A stretch of 64,000 nt of DNA from Streptomyces sp. SolWspMP-5a-2. GTDB taxonomy: Bacteria > Actinomycetota > Actinomycetes > Streptomycetales > Streptomycetaceae. The notes under the pieces are model-generated. The model ran no database searches, had not been told where the DNA came from, and saw only the letters and a program-made list of their open reading frames with translations. The position numbers and the translations under genes are program-made. This document shows, in pieces, positions 36,667 to 45,601 of the stretch. The first letter of the stretch is position 1. Every line of letters begins with the position of its first letter. Where the stretch lies: the NCBI RefSeq assembly GCF_900091845.1, contig NZ_FMCI01000350.1:18358-82357 (forward strand), read 5' to 3'.

Positions 36667-38070
36667 ATGTCCGCGGACCCCACCGCAGCAGGCACGTCGT
36701 CGGCAGACCCCGACGTCGTCCGCCGCCCCTACCGTGAAGTGACCGACCCGCGAGGCCGCGTGTACCGCGTCGGCGAGAGCGACCGGGACATCCTCGGCCA
36801 CTCCCGCACGATCATGGTGTACCTGCCGTGGCTCGCCATGATGACGATCAGCGTCTTCGAGTACGCGTACGGCTCGGCGGAGGACACCCTGTCCCACGCG
36901 CACGGCTGGACGCAGGGCAACACCTTCTGGATCCTCAGCGTCTGGGTGTTCTTCCAGGCGGGCATCGCGTTCCCGGCGGGGTGGCTGCGCGAGAAGGGCC
37001 TCCTGACGGCCCGCAGGGCCATGTTCACCGGCTCCGGGATGTGCGTGCTCGGCTTCCTCGCCCTGTCGCACCTCGACGACGTGTGGGCGGCGATCCTCGG
37101 CTTCGGCGTGATCGGCGGCGTCGGCGCCGGGCTGGTCTACGCGACCTGCATCAACATGGTCGGCAAGTGGTTCCCCGAACGCCGGGGCGCCCGCACCGGT
37201 TTCGTCAACGGCGGCTTCGCGTACGGGTCGCTGCCGTTCATCTTCGTCTTCAACTACGCCTTCGACACCGCGAACTACCACCGCGTCCTCGACCTGATCG
37301 GCTGCTACATCCTGGTCGTGGTCCTGGGCTGCGCGTTCTTCTTCAAGGACCCGCCGAAGAACTGGTGGCCCGCGGACATCGACCCGCTGACGTTCTCCGG
37401 GGACGCGAAGAACGCGGCGAGCCTCGCGAAGAACCCTCCGGCGGTGCGGCAGTACACGCCGAAGGAGGCCATCAGGACGGGCATGCTGCCGCTGATGTGG
37501 ATCTCCATCGTGATGACCGCCGGTGTGTCGATCTTCGGGATCTCCTTCCAGGTCGACTACGCGAAGGAGGTCGGCTTCGGCCCGCTGGTCGCCGCGTCCT
37601 CGATGGGCGTCATGGCGGTCGTCAACGGCGTCGGACGCGGTGTCGTGGGCTGGCTGTCGGACCGGTGGGGCCGCAGGTCGACGCTGGTCTTCGTGATCGT
37701 GGTGCTGGGGCTCTCGCAGTTCGGCGTGATCCTGGCGGGCGAGGTCAGGAGCGAGTCGCTGTTCCTGGTCTTCGCGTTCCTGTCCGGGTTCGGCGGCGGC
37801 GCGTTCTACCCGCTCTTCGCCGCCCTCACCCCGGACTACTTCGGGGAGAACTACAACGCCTCCAACTACGGTCTGGTCTACAGCGGCAAGCTGATCAGCG
37901 GACTGTTCGGCGGCGGCCTCGGCTCTCTGGTCGTCGCCGCCTGGGGCTACGACGGCGCCTACGCGCTGGCCGGGGGCGTCTCGATGGCCGCGGCGGCCAT
38001 CGCGCTGCTGCTGCGCCAGCCGGGACGCGCGGCAGCGAAGACGACGGCGGTCCCGCGCCCGACCGGCTGA
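36667..38070 (+). CDS. Oxalate/formate-type MFS transporter
   Basis: A 467-residue 12-helix membrane protein of the OFA family (OxlT-like), predicted to exchange oxalate for formate or to import oxalate. Visible: cytoplasmic start PYREVTDPRGRVYRVGESDRD, GKWFPERRGARTG after helix 4, KDPPKNWWP in the central loop, LSDRWGRRSTLVF after helix 8 and PDYFGENYNASNYG near helix 10. It begins two bases after the disrupted copy, with GAGGAG upstream inside that gene's end. It closes the oxalate operon; a strong hairpin follows. Confidence 0.9.
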   Translation: MSADPTAAGTSSADPDVVRRPYREVTDPRGRVYRVGESDRDILGHSRTIMVYLPWLAMMTISVFEYAYGSAEDTLSHAHGWTQGNTFWILSVWVFFQAGIAFPAGWLREKGLLTARRAMFTGSGMCVLGFLALSHLDDVWAAILGFGVIGGVGAGLVYATCINMVGKWFPERRGARTGFVNGGFAYGSLPFIFVFNYAFDTANYHRVLDLIGCYILVVVLGCAFFFKDPPKNWWPADIDPLTFSGDAKNAASLAKNPPAVRQYTPKEAIRTGMLPLMWISIVMTAGVSIFGISFQVDYAKEVGFGPLVAASSMGVMAVVNGVGRGVVGWLSDRWGRRSTLVFVIVVLGLSQFGVILAGEVRSESLFLVFAFLSGFGGGAFYPLFAALTPDYFGENYNASNYGLVYSGKLISGLFGGGLGSLVVAAWGYDGAYALAGGVSMAAAAIALLLRQPGRAAAKTTAVPRPTG

Positions 38071-38159
38071 CGGGAGACGCACGCGCGCGAGGGGCCCTCG
38101 GAACCGCCGCTCCACAGGGCGTTCCACCGGGCGCTCCACCGGTGGAGACGCACGCGCGC

Positions 38160-38196
38160 GTGAGGGCCCTCCCCCGGTCGTGGGGAGGGCCCTCAC
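38160..38196. terminator. Strong bidirectional terminator
   Basis: GTGAGGGCCCTCCCC (38160-38174) and GGGGAGGGCCCTCAC (38182-38196) form a perfect 15-base stem with a seven-base loop, between the convergent MFS and isomerase genes. The word GAGACGCACGCGCGCG occurs twice just before it (38073 and 38145). Confidence 0.85.
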
Positions 38197-38219
38197 GGGT
38201 CTTCACGGGCGGGCGCGGA

Positions 38220-39268
38220 TCAGCAGCGGTCGCGCAGCGAGTGCAGGTAGGCGCTGGAACGGCGGGCGAAGCGGAGGGAGTCGGTGGGCTGGTCGTGCTC
38301 GACCTGCCAGTGGTGGGCGAGGCGTTCACCGCGCAGCCGGGTCACCGCGGACAAGAACTTCTGGTAGTCGATGTCGCCGTCGCCGACGTCGACCATGCGG
38401 TAGCCGAACTCGTTCTGCGGGTCGCTGACGCCGTCCTTGACGTGGAAGAGCGGGTAGCGGTGCGGCTGGCGCAGGACGTACTTGATCGGGTCGAACGGCG
38501 CGGGCTTCCCGTCGGGCCGTACGGAGAAGCGGAACTGTCCGGCGTAGGCCCAGAAGATGTCCATCTCCAGGAAGACCAGGTCGGGGTCGGTCTCGGCGAG
38601 CAGCACGTCGTAGAGCCTGACCTTGGGGTTGTCGCTGGCGAAGCCGAACTCGTCGGAGTGGTTGTGCTGGTAGAACTTCATGCCGCGCGCCCGTGCCGCC
38701 GCGCCGTAGGTGTTGAAGTCCTCGGCGGCGCGCTTCCACGCGTCCACGGTGTCGCCGTAGCGGAACGGGCCCGAGGCCGTGCCGATGTGCTTGAGGCCGA
38801 GGGCCTGGGCGTCGTCGAGGACCTTGGTGAGGTTGTCGGCGAAGGTGTAGGCGTTCGGGTCGTTGGCGTAGTAGCCGACGTGGCTGCCGATCGGGTTGAG
38901 GCCGTGGTCCTTCGCCAGTCGGCGGAGCTGGGCGAGGGTGAGGGGACCGGCGGAGCCCTGGGTGTACCCGGCAAACTCGACCTCGTCGTAGCCGTACCGC
39001 TCCAGCTCGGCGAAGACGGCGGCGAAGCCGAGGGTGGAGACCTTGTCGCGCAGGCTGTACAGCTGCACGCCGAGGCGGCCGGGCGGCAGCAGCGGGGCGC
39101 CCCGGCCGTGGCCGTGCCCGGCGGCCGAGGTGCCGGGGGCCGAGGCGGCGGCGGGGTGGCCGCTGCGCCGAGCAGGGCCGCCGCGGTGCCGCCGGCGGCG
39201 ACGCCGAGCATGCCCCGTCTGGTCAGGCGGTGGGTGAGTTCGGGGTCGGAGTGCGAAATGCGGCTCAT
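38220..39268 (-). pseudogene. Tat-exported TIM-barrel isomerase with frame change
   Basis: A sugar phosphate isomerase/epimerase (AP endonuclease 2-like TIM barrel), about 349 residues when joined. The first frame (ATG 39268) encodes a Tat signal, LTRRGMLGVAAGGTAAALLGAAA. The second starts with ASAPGTSAAGHGHGRGAPLLPPGRLG and continues VQLYSLRDKVSTLGFAAVF, GSHVGYYAND, FYQHNHSDEFGF, FLEMDIFWAY and FHVKDGV, with metal-ligand-like Glu, Asp and His. The frames meet in the CCCCGCCGCCGCC region near 39155-39168 (one base missing or two extra). An internal GTG at 39068 would give a protein without signal and first strand. It lies at the promoter-distal end of the Ebo train. Confidence 0.8.
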
Positions 39269-39328
39269 GTCTGGAACTCCAAGGGGTCGCGGGCCGTTGT
39301 CAGTGGTGGGTGCTTCACTGGTGACCAG

Positions 39329-40726
39329 TCAGGAGAGACCGGCCAGTCGGAGCAGGAGCGACTTGACGTCGGTGGCCGCGAGGCGGTCGCCGACAGCACG
39401 GGGGGTGGAGCAGATGAGGAGCGGACCGTCGTCGTCGCTCGCCGGGAGGCGGCCGTGGCTGCCCCGAATAGGTGACGGGTCCAGGGGCACGACCGCCATC
39501 CGGTAGCGCATGCCGAGCTTCTTGCGGGCGAGCGCCCCGGCCGCCTTGACCTTGACGTAGGGGTCGAGCGGGTCCATGAACAGTTCGACCGGGTCGTAGC
39601 CGGGTTTGCGGTGGATCTCGACGAGCTGCGCGAAGTCGGGCGCGCGGCGGTCGTCGAGCCAGTAGTAGTACGTGAACCAGGCGTCCGGTTCCGCGACGGC
39701 GACCAGCTCTCCGGCGCGCGGGTGGTCGAGGTGGTGGGCCTTCTTGCCCTCGTCGTCCAGGAGTTGCTCGACGCCGGGCAGGTCGGCGAGGGCGGCGCGC
39801 GCGGCGTCGAGGTCCTCGGGGCGGCGCACGTACACATGGGCGATCTGGTGGTCGGCGACCGCGAAGGCGCGGGAGGCCATCGGGTCCAGGTACTCCATGC
39901 CGTCCTGGGTGTGCACCTCCAGCAGACCGGCGCGGCGCAGGGCCCGGTTGATGTCGACGGGCCGGTCCACGCGGGTGATGCCGTACTCGGAGAGGACGAC
40001 GACGGTACGGCCCTCGGCGCGGGCGTCGTCCAGGAGGGGGGCCAGGGCCGTGTCCAGGTCGGTGGCGGCCCGCAGGGAGCGCGGGTCGTCGGGGCCGTGG
40101 CGCTGGAGGTCGTAGTCGAGGTGAGGGAGGTAGCAGAGGGTCAGGTCCGGGTGGCGGGTGCGCTGGACGTGCCGGGTCGCGTCGATGATCCACTGGCTGG
40201 AGACGAGGTCGGCGCCGGGCCCCCAGAAGTGGAAGAGCGGGAAGGTGCCGAGCAGGTCGGTGAGTTCGTCGTGCAGCTCGGGCGGGCGGGTGTAGCAGTC
40301 GGGTTCCTTGCGGCCGTCGGCGTAGTAGACGGGACGGGGGGTGACGGTGAAGTCGGTGTCGGCGCCCATGGCGTACCACCAGCAGATGTTCGCCACGGTG
40401 TAGCCGGGGTGGGCGCGGCGGGCGGCGTCCCAGAGCTTGTCGCCGGAGACGAGTCCGTTGTGCTGGCGCCACAGGAGGACGTCGCCGAGTTCGCGGAAGT
40501 ACCAGCCGTTGCCGACGATGCCGTGCTCGGCCGGGTGGGCGCCGGTGAGGAAGGTCGACTGGGCGGCGCAGGTGACGGCGGGCAGCACGGTGCCGAGGGC
40601 GGCCCGGGAGCCGGTCCCGGCGAGCCGCTTGAGGTGGGGCATGTGGTCGAGGAGACGGGGGGTGAGGCCGACGACGTCCAGGACGAGGAGCGGGGTGGGC
40701 CGCGGCGCGGACCCGGGGGTGCTCAT
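39329..40726 (-). CDS. eboF: EboF-like alkaline phosphatase superfamily phosphodiesterase
   Basis: A 465-residue type I phosphodiesterase/nucleotide pyrophosphatase-like protein of the Ebo cluster. The catalytic threonine region is AVTCAAQSTFLTGAHPAEHGIVGNGWYF (residues about 48-76), with metal-binding aspartate and histidine in VLDVVG, LPHLDYDLQRHG (about 205) and VLSEYGI, and HQIAHVYV. Relatives hydrolyse phosphodiester or pyrophosphate bonds of small metabolites; the true substrate here is unknown. No signal peptide is seen. ATG 40726 overlaps the EboE stop (ATGA), so it is translationally coupled. Confidence 0.88.
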   Translation of the reverse strand: MSTPGSAPRPTPLLVLDVVGLTPRLLDHMPHLKRLAGTGSRAALGTVLPAVTCAAQSTFLTGAHPAEHGIVGNGWYFRELGDVLLWRQHNGLVSGDKLWDAARRAHPGYTVANICWWYAMGADTDFTVTPRPVYYADGRKEPDCYTRPPELHDELTDLLGTFPLFHFWGPGADLVSSQWIIDATRHVQRTRHPDLTLCYLPHLDYDLQRHGPDDPRSLRAATDLDTALAPLLDDARAEGRTVVVLSEYGITRVDRPVDINRALRRAGLLEVHTQDGMEYLDPMASRAFAVADHQIAHVYVRRPEDLDAARAALADLPGVEQLLDDEGKKAHHLDHPRAGELVAVAEPDAWFTYYYWLDDRRAPDFAQLVEIHRKPGYDPVELFMDPLDPYVKVKAAGALARKKLGMRYRMAVVPLDPSPIRGSHGRLPASDDDGPLLICSTPRAVGDRLAATDVKSLLLRLAGLS

Positions 40727-41892
40727 GGGAGTTCCTTCAGGCCGAGGTCGGTCAGCAGATCGCGGGCGAGGGTGAGTTCGGCGGCGATGCCGTCGGCGAG
40801 CTGGGCCCGGCCGCGCGGGCGCAGTGCGGCGGGGAGGGCCTGCCAGGTGTAGGTCTCGACCTCCAGGTGCCGGGTGAGCGGGTGCGGGCCGCCGACCAGC
40901 CGGGCCAGGGCCGCTTCGAGGACGGGGAGCGTGGAGGTGAGGGGCGCGGCGGGGGCCGCGTGCAGCGGGACGTGGAAGTGGGCACGCCAGGGCGCCGCGT
41001 CGGGCAGGGTGTCGCCGGCGAGCGCCTCGCCGAGGTCGTCGGTGCCGCGCAGGTCGGCGGCGGTGGCGGTGCGGGTCTGGTGCAGGAAGCGGGGTTCGTC
41101 GAAGGCGGCGAGCGCGGCGCGCACCTCGGGGAGGTGGGGGTGTTCGGCGTGCAGGGCCGCCGACAGCTGGGACTTGACGACGGGGACGGACGCGGCGGTC
41201 AGCGCGTCCAGGGCGGTGTGCGGGTCTTCGAAGGAGGTGGCGAGATGGCAGGTGTCGACGCACACGCCGATGCGGGGGTGGGCGAGGGCGGTGAGCGGGG
41301 CGAGGGCGTCGGCGGTGGTCTCGACGACGCAGCCGGGTTCGGGCTCCAGGCCGACGCGGATGGAGCGGCCGGTGAGTTCGTGGAGGGCGTCGAGGCGTTC
41401 GGCGAGGGTGGCGAGGGCGGCGCGGGCCTTCTCGGCGCGCGGTTCGCCGTAGGCGGTGCGCCAGGCCAGCGGCAGGGTGGAGACGCTGCCCTCGGTGACG
41501 TCGTCGGGCAGCAGATGGGCGAGGACACGGGCCAGGGAGGTGGTGTGGTGGAGGCGTTCGGGGTCGGCCCAGTCGGGCCGGTAGACGCGGTACTTGACCT
41601 CTTCGGCGCCGAACCCCTCGTAGGGGAAGCCGTTGAGGGTGACGACTTCGAGGCCGCGCCGGTCCAGTTCGGCGCGCAGGCCGCGCAGCGCGGACGGGTC
41701 GGTGACGAGGGCGTGGGCGGCGTCCCTGGCGAGCCAGAGTCCGATGCCGAGGCGGTCGCGTCCGAGGCGGCGGCGGACGGGCTCGCAGTGGTCGCGGAGT
41801 TGGGCGAGCACGCCGTCGAGGGTCTCCGCGGGGTGGACGTTGGTGCAGTAGGCGAGGTGGACGGTGGAGCCGTCGGGGTGCCGGAAGCGCAT
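40723..41892 (-). CDS. eboE: Metabolite traffic protein EboE (TIM barrel)
   Basis: A 389-residue xylose-isomerase-like TIM-barrel protein. The hallmark LAYCTNVHPAETLDGV is at residues 14-29; other conserved words are LNGFPYEGFGAEEVKYRVYRPDW, VGLEPEPGC, GVCVDTCHLATSFED and HFHVPL. EboE is one of the core proteins of the Ebo system, known to be needed for metabolite traffic across the inner membrane in cyanobacteria (scytonemin) and nematode repulsion in Pseudomonas. Its chemistry is unproven. It starts three bases after EboB and its stop overlaps EboF. Confidence 0.95.
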   Translation of the reverse strand: MRFRHPDGSTVHLAYCTNVHPAETLDGVLAQLRDHCEPVRRRLGRDRLGIGLWLARDAAHALVTDPSALRGLRAELDRRGLEVVTLNGFPYEGFGAEEVKYRVYRPDWADPERLHHTTSLARVLAHLLPDDVTEGSVSTLPLAWRTAYGEPRAEKARAALATLAERLDALHELTGRSIRVGLEPEPGCVVETTADALAPLTALAHPRIGVCVDTCHLATSFEDPHTALDALTAASVPVVKSQLSAALHAEHPHLPEVRAALAAFDEPRFLHQTRTATAADLRGTDDLGEALAGDTLPDAAPWRAHFHVPLHAAPAAPLTSTLPVLEAALARLVGGPHPLTRHLEVETYTWQALPAALRPRGRAQLADGIAAELTLARDLLTDLGLKELP

Positions 41893-41895
41893 CGC

Positions 41896-42744
41896 TCACT
41901 CCCCGCCGCGCAGCACGGAGTTGCCCTCGTGCGTGGGGTCGGGCGCGGCGACGTCCAGGTCGAGCCGGCCGCTCAGCCCGTAGAAGGCGACGGGGTTGCG
42001 CCACAGCACCCGGTCGACGTCGTCGTCGGTGAAGCCGCGGGCGAGCATCAGGTCGCCGACCCGCCGGGTCTTGAGGGGGTCGCTGTGGCCCCAGTCTGCG
42101 GCGGAGTTCACCAGGACCTGTTCGGGGCCGTAGGTCCGCAGGACGGTGACCATCCGTTCCTCGTCCATCTTGGTGTCGGGATAGACGGAGAAGCCGAGCC
42201 AGCAGCCGCTGTCCTTGGCCTCCTTGACGGTGGTCTCGTTGAGGTGGTCGACGAGGACCCGCTCCGGGGGCAGCGCGGAGGCGCGGACCGCGTCGAGGGT
42301 GCGGCGCAGTCCGGCGAGCTTGTCGCGGTGCGGGGTGTGGACGAGCGCGGGGAGGCCGTGGTCGGCGGCGAGTTGGAGCTGGGCGGCGAGGGCGGTGTCC
42401 TCGGCCGGGGTCATCGAGTCGTAGCCGATCTCCCCGACGGCGACGACCTGGTCCTTGACGAGATAGCGGGGCAGTTCGTCGAGGACGGGGGCGCAGCGCG
42501 GGTCGTTCGCCTCCTTGGGGTTGAGGGCGATCGTGCAGTGGTGGGCGATGCCGTACTGCGCGGCGCGGAAGGGCTCCCAGCCCAGGAGGGAATCGAAGTA
42601 GTCGAGGAAGGAGTGGGGCGAGGTGCGGGGCTGGCCGAGCCAGAAGGAGGGTTCGACGACGGCCCGGACGCCCGCCGCGTGCATCGCCCGGTAGTCGTCG
42701 GTGGTCCGTGACGTCATGTGGATGTGGGGGTCGAAGATGCGCAT
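41896..42744 (-). CDS. eboB: TatD-like metal-dependent hydrolase (EboB)
   Basis: A 282-residue amidohydrolase-fold protein. It opens with the metal-binding FDPHIHMTSRT (residues 4-14) and has GEIGYDSM (about 122), VHTPHRDK (about 147), VDHLNE (about 180) and NSAADWGHSD (about 225), the usual Glu/His/His/Asp ligands of the TatD superfamily. AAGGAG lies upstream and the ATG shares one base with the EboA stop (TGATG). In other Ebo clusters this slot also holds a TatD-type hydrolase. Confidence 0.92.
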   Translation of the reverse strand: MRIFDPHIHMTSRTTDDYRAMHAAGVRAVVEPSFWLGQPRTSPHSFLDYFDSLLGWEPFRAAQYGIAHHCTIALNPKEANDPRCAPVLDELPRYLVKDQVVAVGEIGYDSMTPAEDTALAAQLQLAADHGLPALVHTPHRDKLAGLRRTLDAVRASALPPERVLVDHLNETTVKEAKDSGCWLGFSVYPDTKMDEERMVTVLRTYGPEQVLVNSAADWGHSDPLKTRRVGDLMLARGFTDDDVDRVLWRNPVAFYGLSGRLDLDVAAPDPTHEGNSVLRGGE

Positions 42745-43451
42745 CAGGACTCCTTGCCTTCGGTGCCTTCGGTGCCGTGCGGGCCGTGGTCGGCGGGGCG
42801 CGCGGGTGGGGTGGCCGTGGGGTCGGTGAGGGCCAGGACGCGGTTCAGGTCGGCGGGGACGGAGCGGCCGGCGGCGGTGCGTTCGGCGGCGTGGTCGCCG
42901 AGCATCCGGGCCAGTTCGGCGTCGCCGAGGGCGCGGCGTTCCAGGTCGGCGATCCCGGCGACGGGCACCCCGGTGAACAGGCACTTCAGGACGGCGTGGC
43001 GCCAGAGGTGGGCGGGGAGGTGCCGGGCCGCGTAGGGGCCGACGGCTGCGGCGACCAGGCGGGTGTCGTTGGTGCGCAGCGCGTCCTCGACGAGCGGGAG
43101 GGCACCAGGGCCGTCGACGAGGAGCGGGAGGGAGTGGAGCACGGCGCGGCGTTCGGCGGCGGTGCCCTGGGAGTAGACGCGGCCGAGGGCCTCGGTGTCG
43201 GCGCGGGCGGCGTGCAGGATCAGGACGCGGGCGGTGTCGGCGTGCGCGTGACCGCACCGGCGTCCGGCCTCGGCCAGGCGCAGCTCCCACACCGCGAGCG
43301 GGCCGTGCACGCCGGGTTGCGCGGCGGCCTCTTCGAGGGCCCGGTCGAGCCAGGCGCGGGCGGGCGGTTCGAGGTGGGGGACGAGGTCGGCGTACAGGGT
43401 GGCGGGGTCGGTCGTCCGCGAGGTCGCCGGGGCGGGGTGCGGGTGCGTCAT
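42744..43451 (-). CDS. eboA: EboA-family protein
   Basis: A 235-residue helical protein matching the EboA family: PPARAWLDRALEEAA near residue 30, WELRLAEAGRRCG near 55, and VAAAVGPYAARHLPAHLWRHAVLKCLFTGVP with the LERRALGDAELARML motif near 185. EboA has no known catalytic fold; it is the defining member of the Ebo cluster. The C-terminal tail is glutamate- and proline-rich low complexity. Start and stop both overlap neighbours. Confidence 0.9.
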   Translation of the reverse strand: MTHPHPAPATSRTTDPATLYADLVPHLEPPARAWLDRALEEAAAQPGVHGPLAVWELRLAEAGRRCGHAHADTARVLILHAARADTEALGRVYSQGTAAERRAVLHSLPLLVDGPGALPLVEDALRTNDTRLVAAAVGPYAARHLPAHLWRHAVLKCLFTGVPVAGIADLERRALGDAELARMLGDHAAERTAAGRSVPADLNRVLALTDPTATPPARPADHGPHGTEGTEGKES

Positions 43452-44429
43452 GGGGTGCGGCTCCCTTCGGGGACGGCCGGGCGGTCGGCGTGGGGTGCGG
43501 CGGCGAAGGGCGCGGCGGACGCGCGGGCCGCCGCGTCGCGGAGGAAGGGGAGGGACAGTTCCGCCTGACGCGGGCCCTCGTGGGAGTGACGGGGCAGTTC
43601 GACGACGGTGAGGCCCTGGTAGCCGACGGCGGCGAGGGCCGCGAGGACGGGCGGGAAGTCGATCTCGCCGGTGCCGAACGGGAGGTGTTCGTGGACACCG
43701 CGCCGCATGTCCTCGATCTGGACGTGGCGCAGCCAGGGGGCGGCGGCGCGGACGCAGTCGGCCGGAGGGAGGGGTTCCAGGCACTGGCAGTGGCCGAGGT
43801 CGAGGGTGAGACCGAGGTGGTCCGGGTCGCCGAGGGCGTGGCGCAGGCGGTGGAAGTCGTCGAGGGTGGCGAGGAGGTGACCGGGTTCGGGCTCGACGGC
43901 CAGCGGGACGCCCGCGCGGGTGGCGGCGTCGAGGACGGGCGCGAGGGCGTCGGCCAGCCGGTCCCACGCCGCGTCGGGCGGGGTGTCGGCGGGCGGGACG
44001 CCGCTGAAGCAGTGGACGGCGTGGGCGCCGAGGTCGGCGGCGATCCCGACGGCGCGGACCAGCAGGTCGGCGCGGCGGGCCCGGTCGCCGGGGTCGTGCT
44101 CCAGCAGGGAGGGGCCGTGCTTGCGGCGCGGGTCGAGCACGTAGCGGGCGCCGGTCTCGACGGTGACCCCGAGGGAGAGGGAGTCCAGGCGGCGGGCCAC
44201 GTGCGCGACGCGGGCGGGGAGATCGGGGGCGAAGGGGTCGAGGTGCATGTGGTCGAGGGTCAGGCCGACGCCGTCGTAGCCGAGGTCGGCCAGGAGGGAG
44301 AGGGCGTCGTCCAGACGGAGGTCGGCGAGGCCGTTGGTGCCGTAGCCGAAGCGGAGGGGGCGGGCGGGAGGGGGAAGGGGAAACGGGGGTGGAGAGGGAG
44401 TCGAGGGCCAAGGGCCGCTGCGGGGTCAT
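43448..44429 (-). CDS. TIM-barrel sugar phosphate isomerase/epimerase, N-terminal frame uncertain
   Basis: A xylose-isomerase-like TIM barrel of the Ebo cluster. From ATG 44248 it encodes 266 residues (MHLDPF, ETGARYVLDPRRKHGPSLL, HCFSGVPP, VEPEPGHLLAT, LDLGHCQCLEP, HVQIEDM). Upstream in the same frame lie some 37 more convincing residues (RFGYGTNGLADLRLDDAL to YDGVGLTLDH), i.e. the first strand and helix, but no start codon before a stop. The ATG at 44429, overlapping the prenyltransferase stop (ATGA), would be the natural start and is one frame off; removing one C from the run at 44356-44360 joins them. So the gene is either frame-disrupted or misassembled at its 5' end. Confidence 0.82.
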
Positions 44430-45601
44430 GTGACGCTCACCTTCCTCGCGAACCTCCTGGCGAGCGGGGCGAGGGCCGCGACCAGCAGGGCGGTGGGGGT
44501 TCCTCCGGCGCGGGCGGTGAGCGCGGCCTGGAGGGGGATCGTGGCGCGGATGCCGCCGCCGACGGCCCGTTGGGTGAGGGGAGGTGAGGGGTTGAGCGCG
44601 GCGTGCAGATAGGGACGGGCGGCGGTGGCCGGATAGGCGAGGGCGAACGCGAGCCGCAGGGCGTCCGAGGCGGGGGCGGGGAGACGCGGGACGGTTCGGG
44701 GCGCCCCGCTGGTCCGGGGGTGTGCCGCAACGGCACGGGGGTGCGCTCCGGCGAGGCGGGCGTGCGCCCCGGGTCGGCGTGGTCGTGCGGCGACCGCCGG
44801 TGGTGCGATGCGCGCGCCCGGGGAGGGGGCCCGCACCGGGGTCGGTCCGCCGGGAGATGGGGTGTCCGGCGGACGGTGGGGGGCTGTTCCCGGGGCATGG
44901 ACGTCGGTCCGGGGGCGGCGGGCGAGCAGGTGGGTGAGGAGGCCGGTGGTGGCCAGGGCCGCCAGGGGCACCAGGGGCGCTCCGCCGGTCGTCTCGCGGC
45001 GGGAGACCGACGTCACGGCGAGGGTGTGGGTGGCGAGCAGGGCCGCGGAGGGGACCGCCTCGCGGGCCCGGCCGGTGCTCGCGGCGGCGCCCAGGAGCAG
45101 GTCGAGCCCCCGGGCGGCGGCCATGGCGACCGGGCCCGCCGGGGTGTGCTTCAGCGCGAGGTCGTAGGCCCAGACGGTGGCGGCCAGCGGCACGGCGACG
45201 GTGAGCGCGGGGCGGCCCGCCCGGGAGGCGAGGGCCAGACCGGCGGCCGTGAGGCCGCAGGCCGCGGCGAGCGCCGAGGACGGCCGGACGCGGCCGGAGG
45301 GGAGGGGGCGGTGGGGGCGGTCGCGGGCGTCCTCGTCGCGGTCGGCCCAGTCGTTGAGAGCCATGCCCGCCTCGTAGAGGCAGAGGGAGGAACCGATGGC
45401 GAGGAGGGTGCGGGAGTGGAGTCCGGCGGAGACCGTCGCGGCCCCGGCCAGGGCGTCACCGGGGACGGTGAACAGGGCGGGCAGACGCAGGAGTTCGGCC
45501 CAGGCCCTGAGGTCGGGGGCGGCGCCCGGGTTCGTCGCGGCTGCCTGCGAGACGTCCCGGCCCCCGGCGGGTTCGGGCACCCCTCCGTTCCCCGGCCTCA
45601 C
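44426..45601 (-). CDS. UbiA-family prenyltransferase (EboC-like, SCO3242 type)
   Basis: A 391-residue integral membrane prenyltransferase. The first aspartate motif is NDWADRDEDARDRPHRPLPSGRV (about residues 82-104), which binds the prenyl diphosphate through magnesium; YDLALKH is near 146. Between helices, at about 230-320, is a 90-residue insert rich in proline, alanine, arginine and histidine that no UbiA fold needs. In Ebo clusters the EboC slot is a UbiA protein that likely prenylates the transported precursor. GTG 45601 overlaps the stop of the cyclase gene (GTGA). Confidence 0.9.
   Translation of the reverse strand: MRPGNGGVPEPAGGRDVSQAAATNPGAAPDLRAWAELLRLPALFTVPGDALAGAATVSAGLHSRTLLAIGSSLCLYEAGMALNDWADRDEDARDRPHRPLPSGRVRPSSALAAACGLTAAGLALASRAGRPALTVAVPLAATVWAYDLALKHTPAGPVAMAAARGLDLLLGAAASTGRAREAVPSAALLATHTLAVTSVSRRETTGGAPLVPLAALATTGLLTHLLARRPRTDVHAPGTAPHRPPDTPSPGGPTPVRAPSPGARIAPPAVAARPRRPGAHARLAGAHPRAVAAHPRTSGAPRTVPRLPAPASDALRLAFALAYPATAARPYLHAALNPSPPLTQRAVGGGIRATIPLQAALTARAGGTPTALLVAALAPLARRFARKVSVT

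Noticed and set aside
32545..38196. A minus-strand open frame of 1,883 codons opposite the oxalate operon
   Set aside because: It is antisense to oxc-operon genes with clear family motifs; its arginine-, proline- and glycine-rich composition is the usual shadow of high third-position GC.
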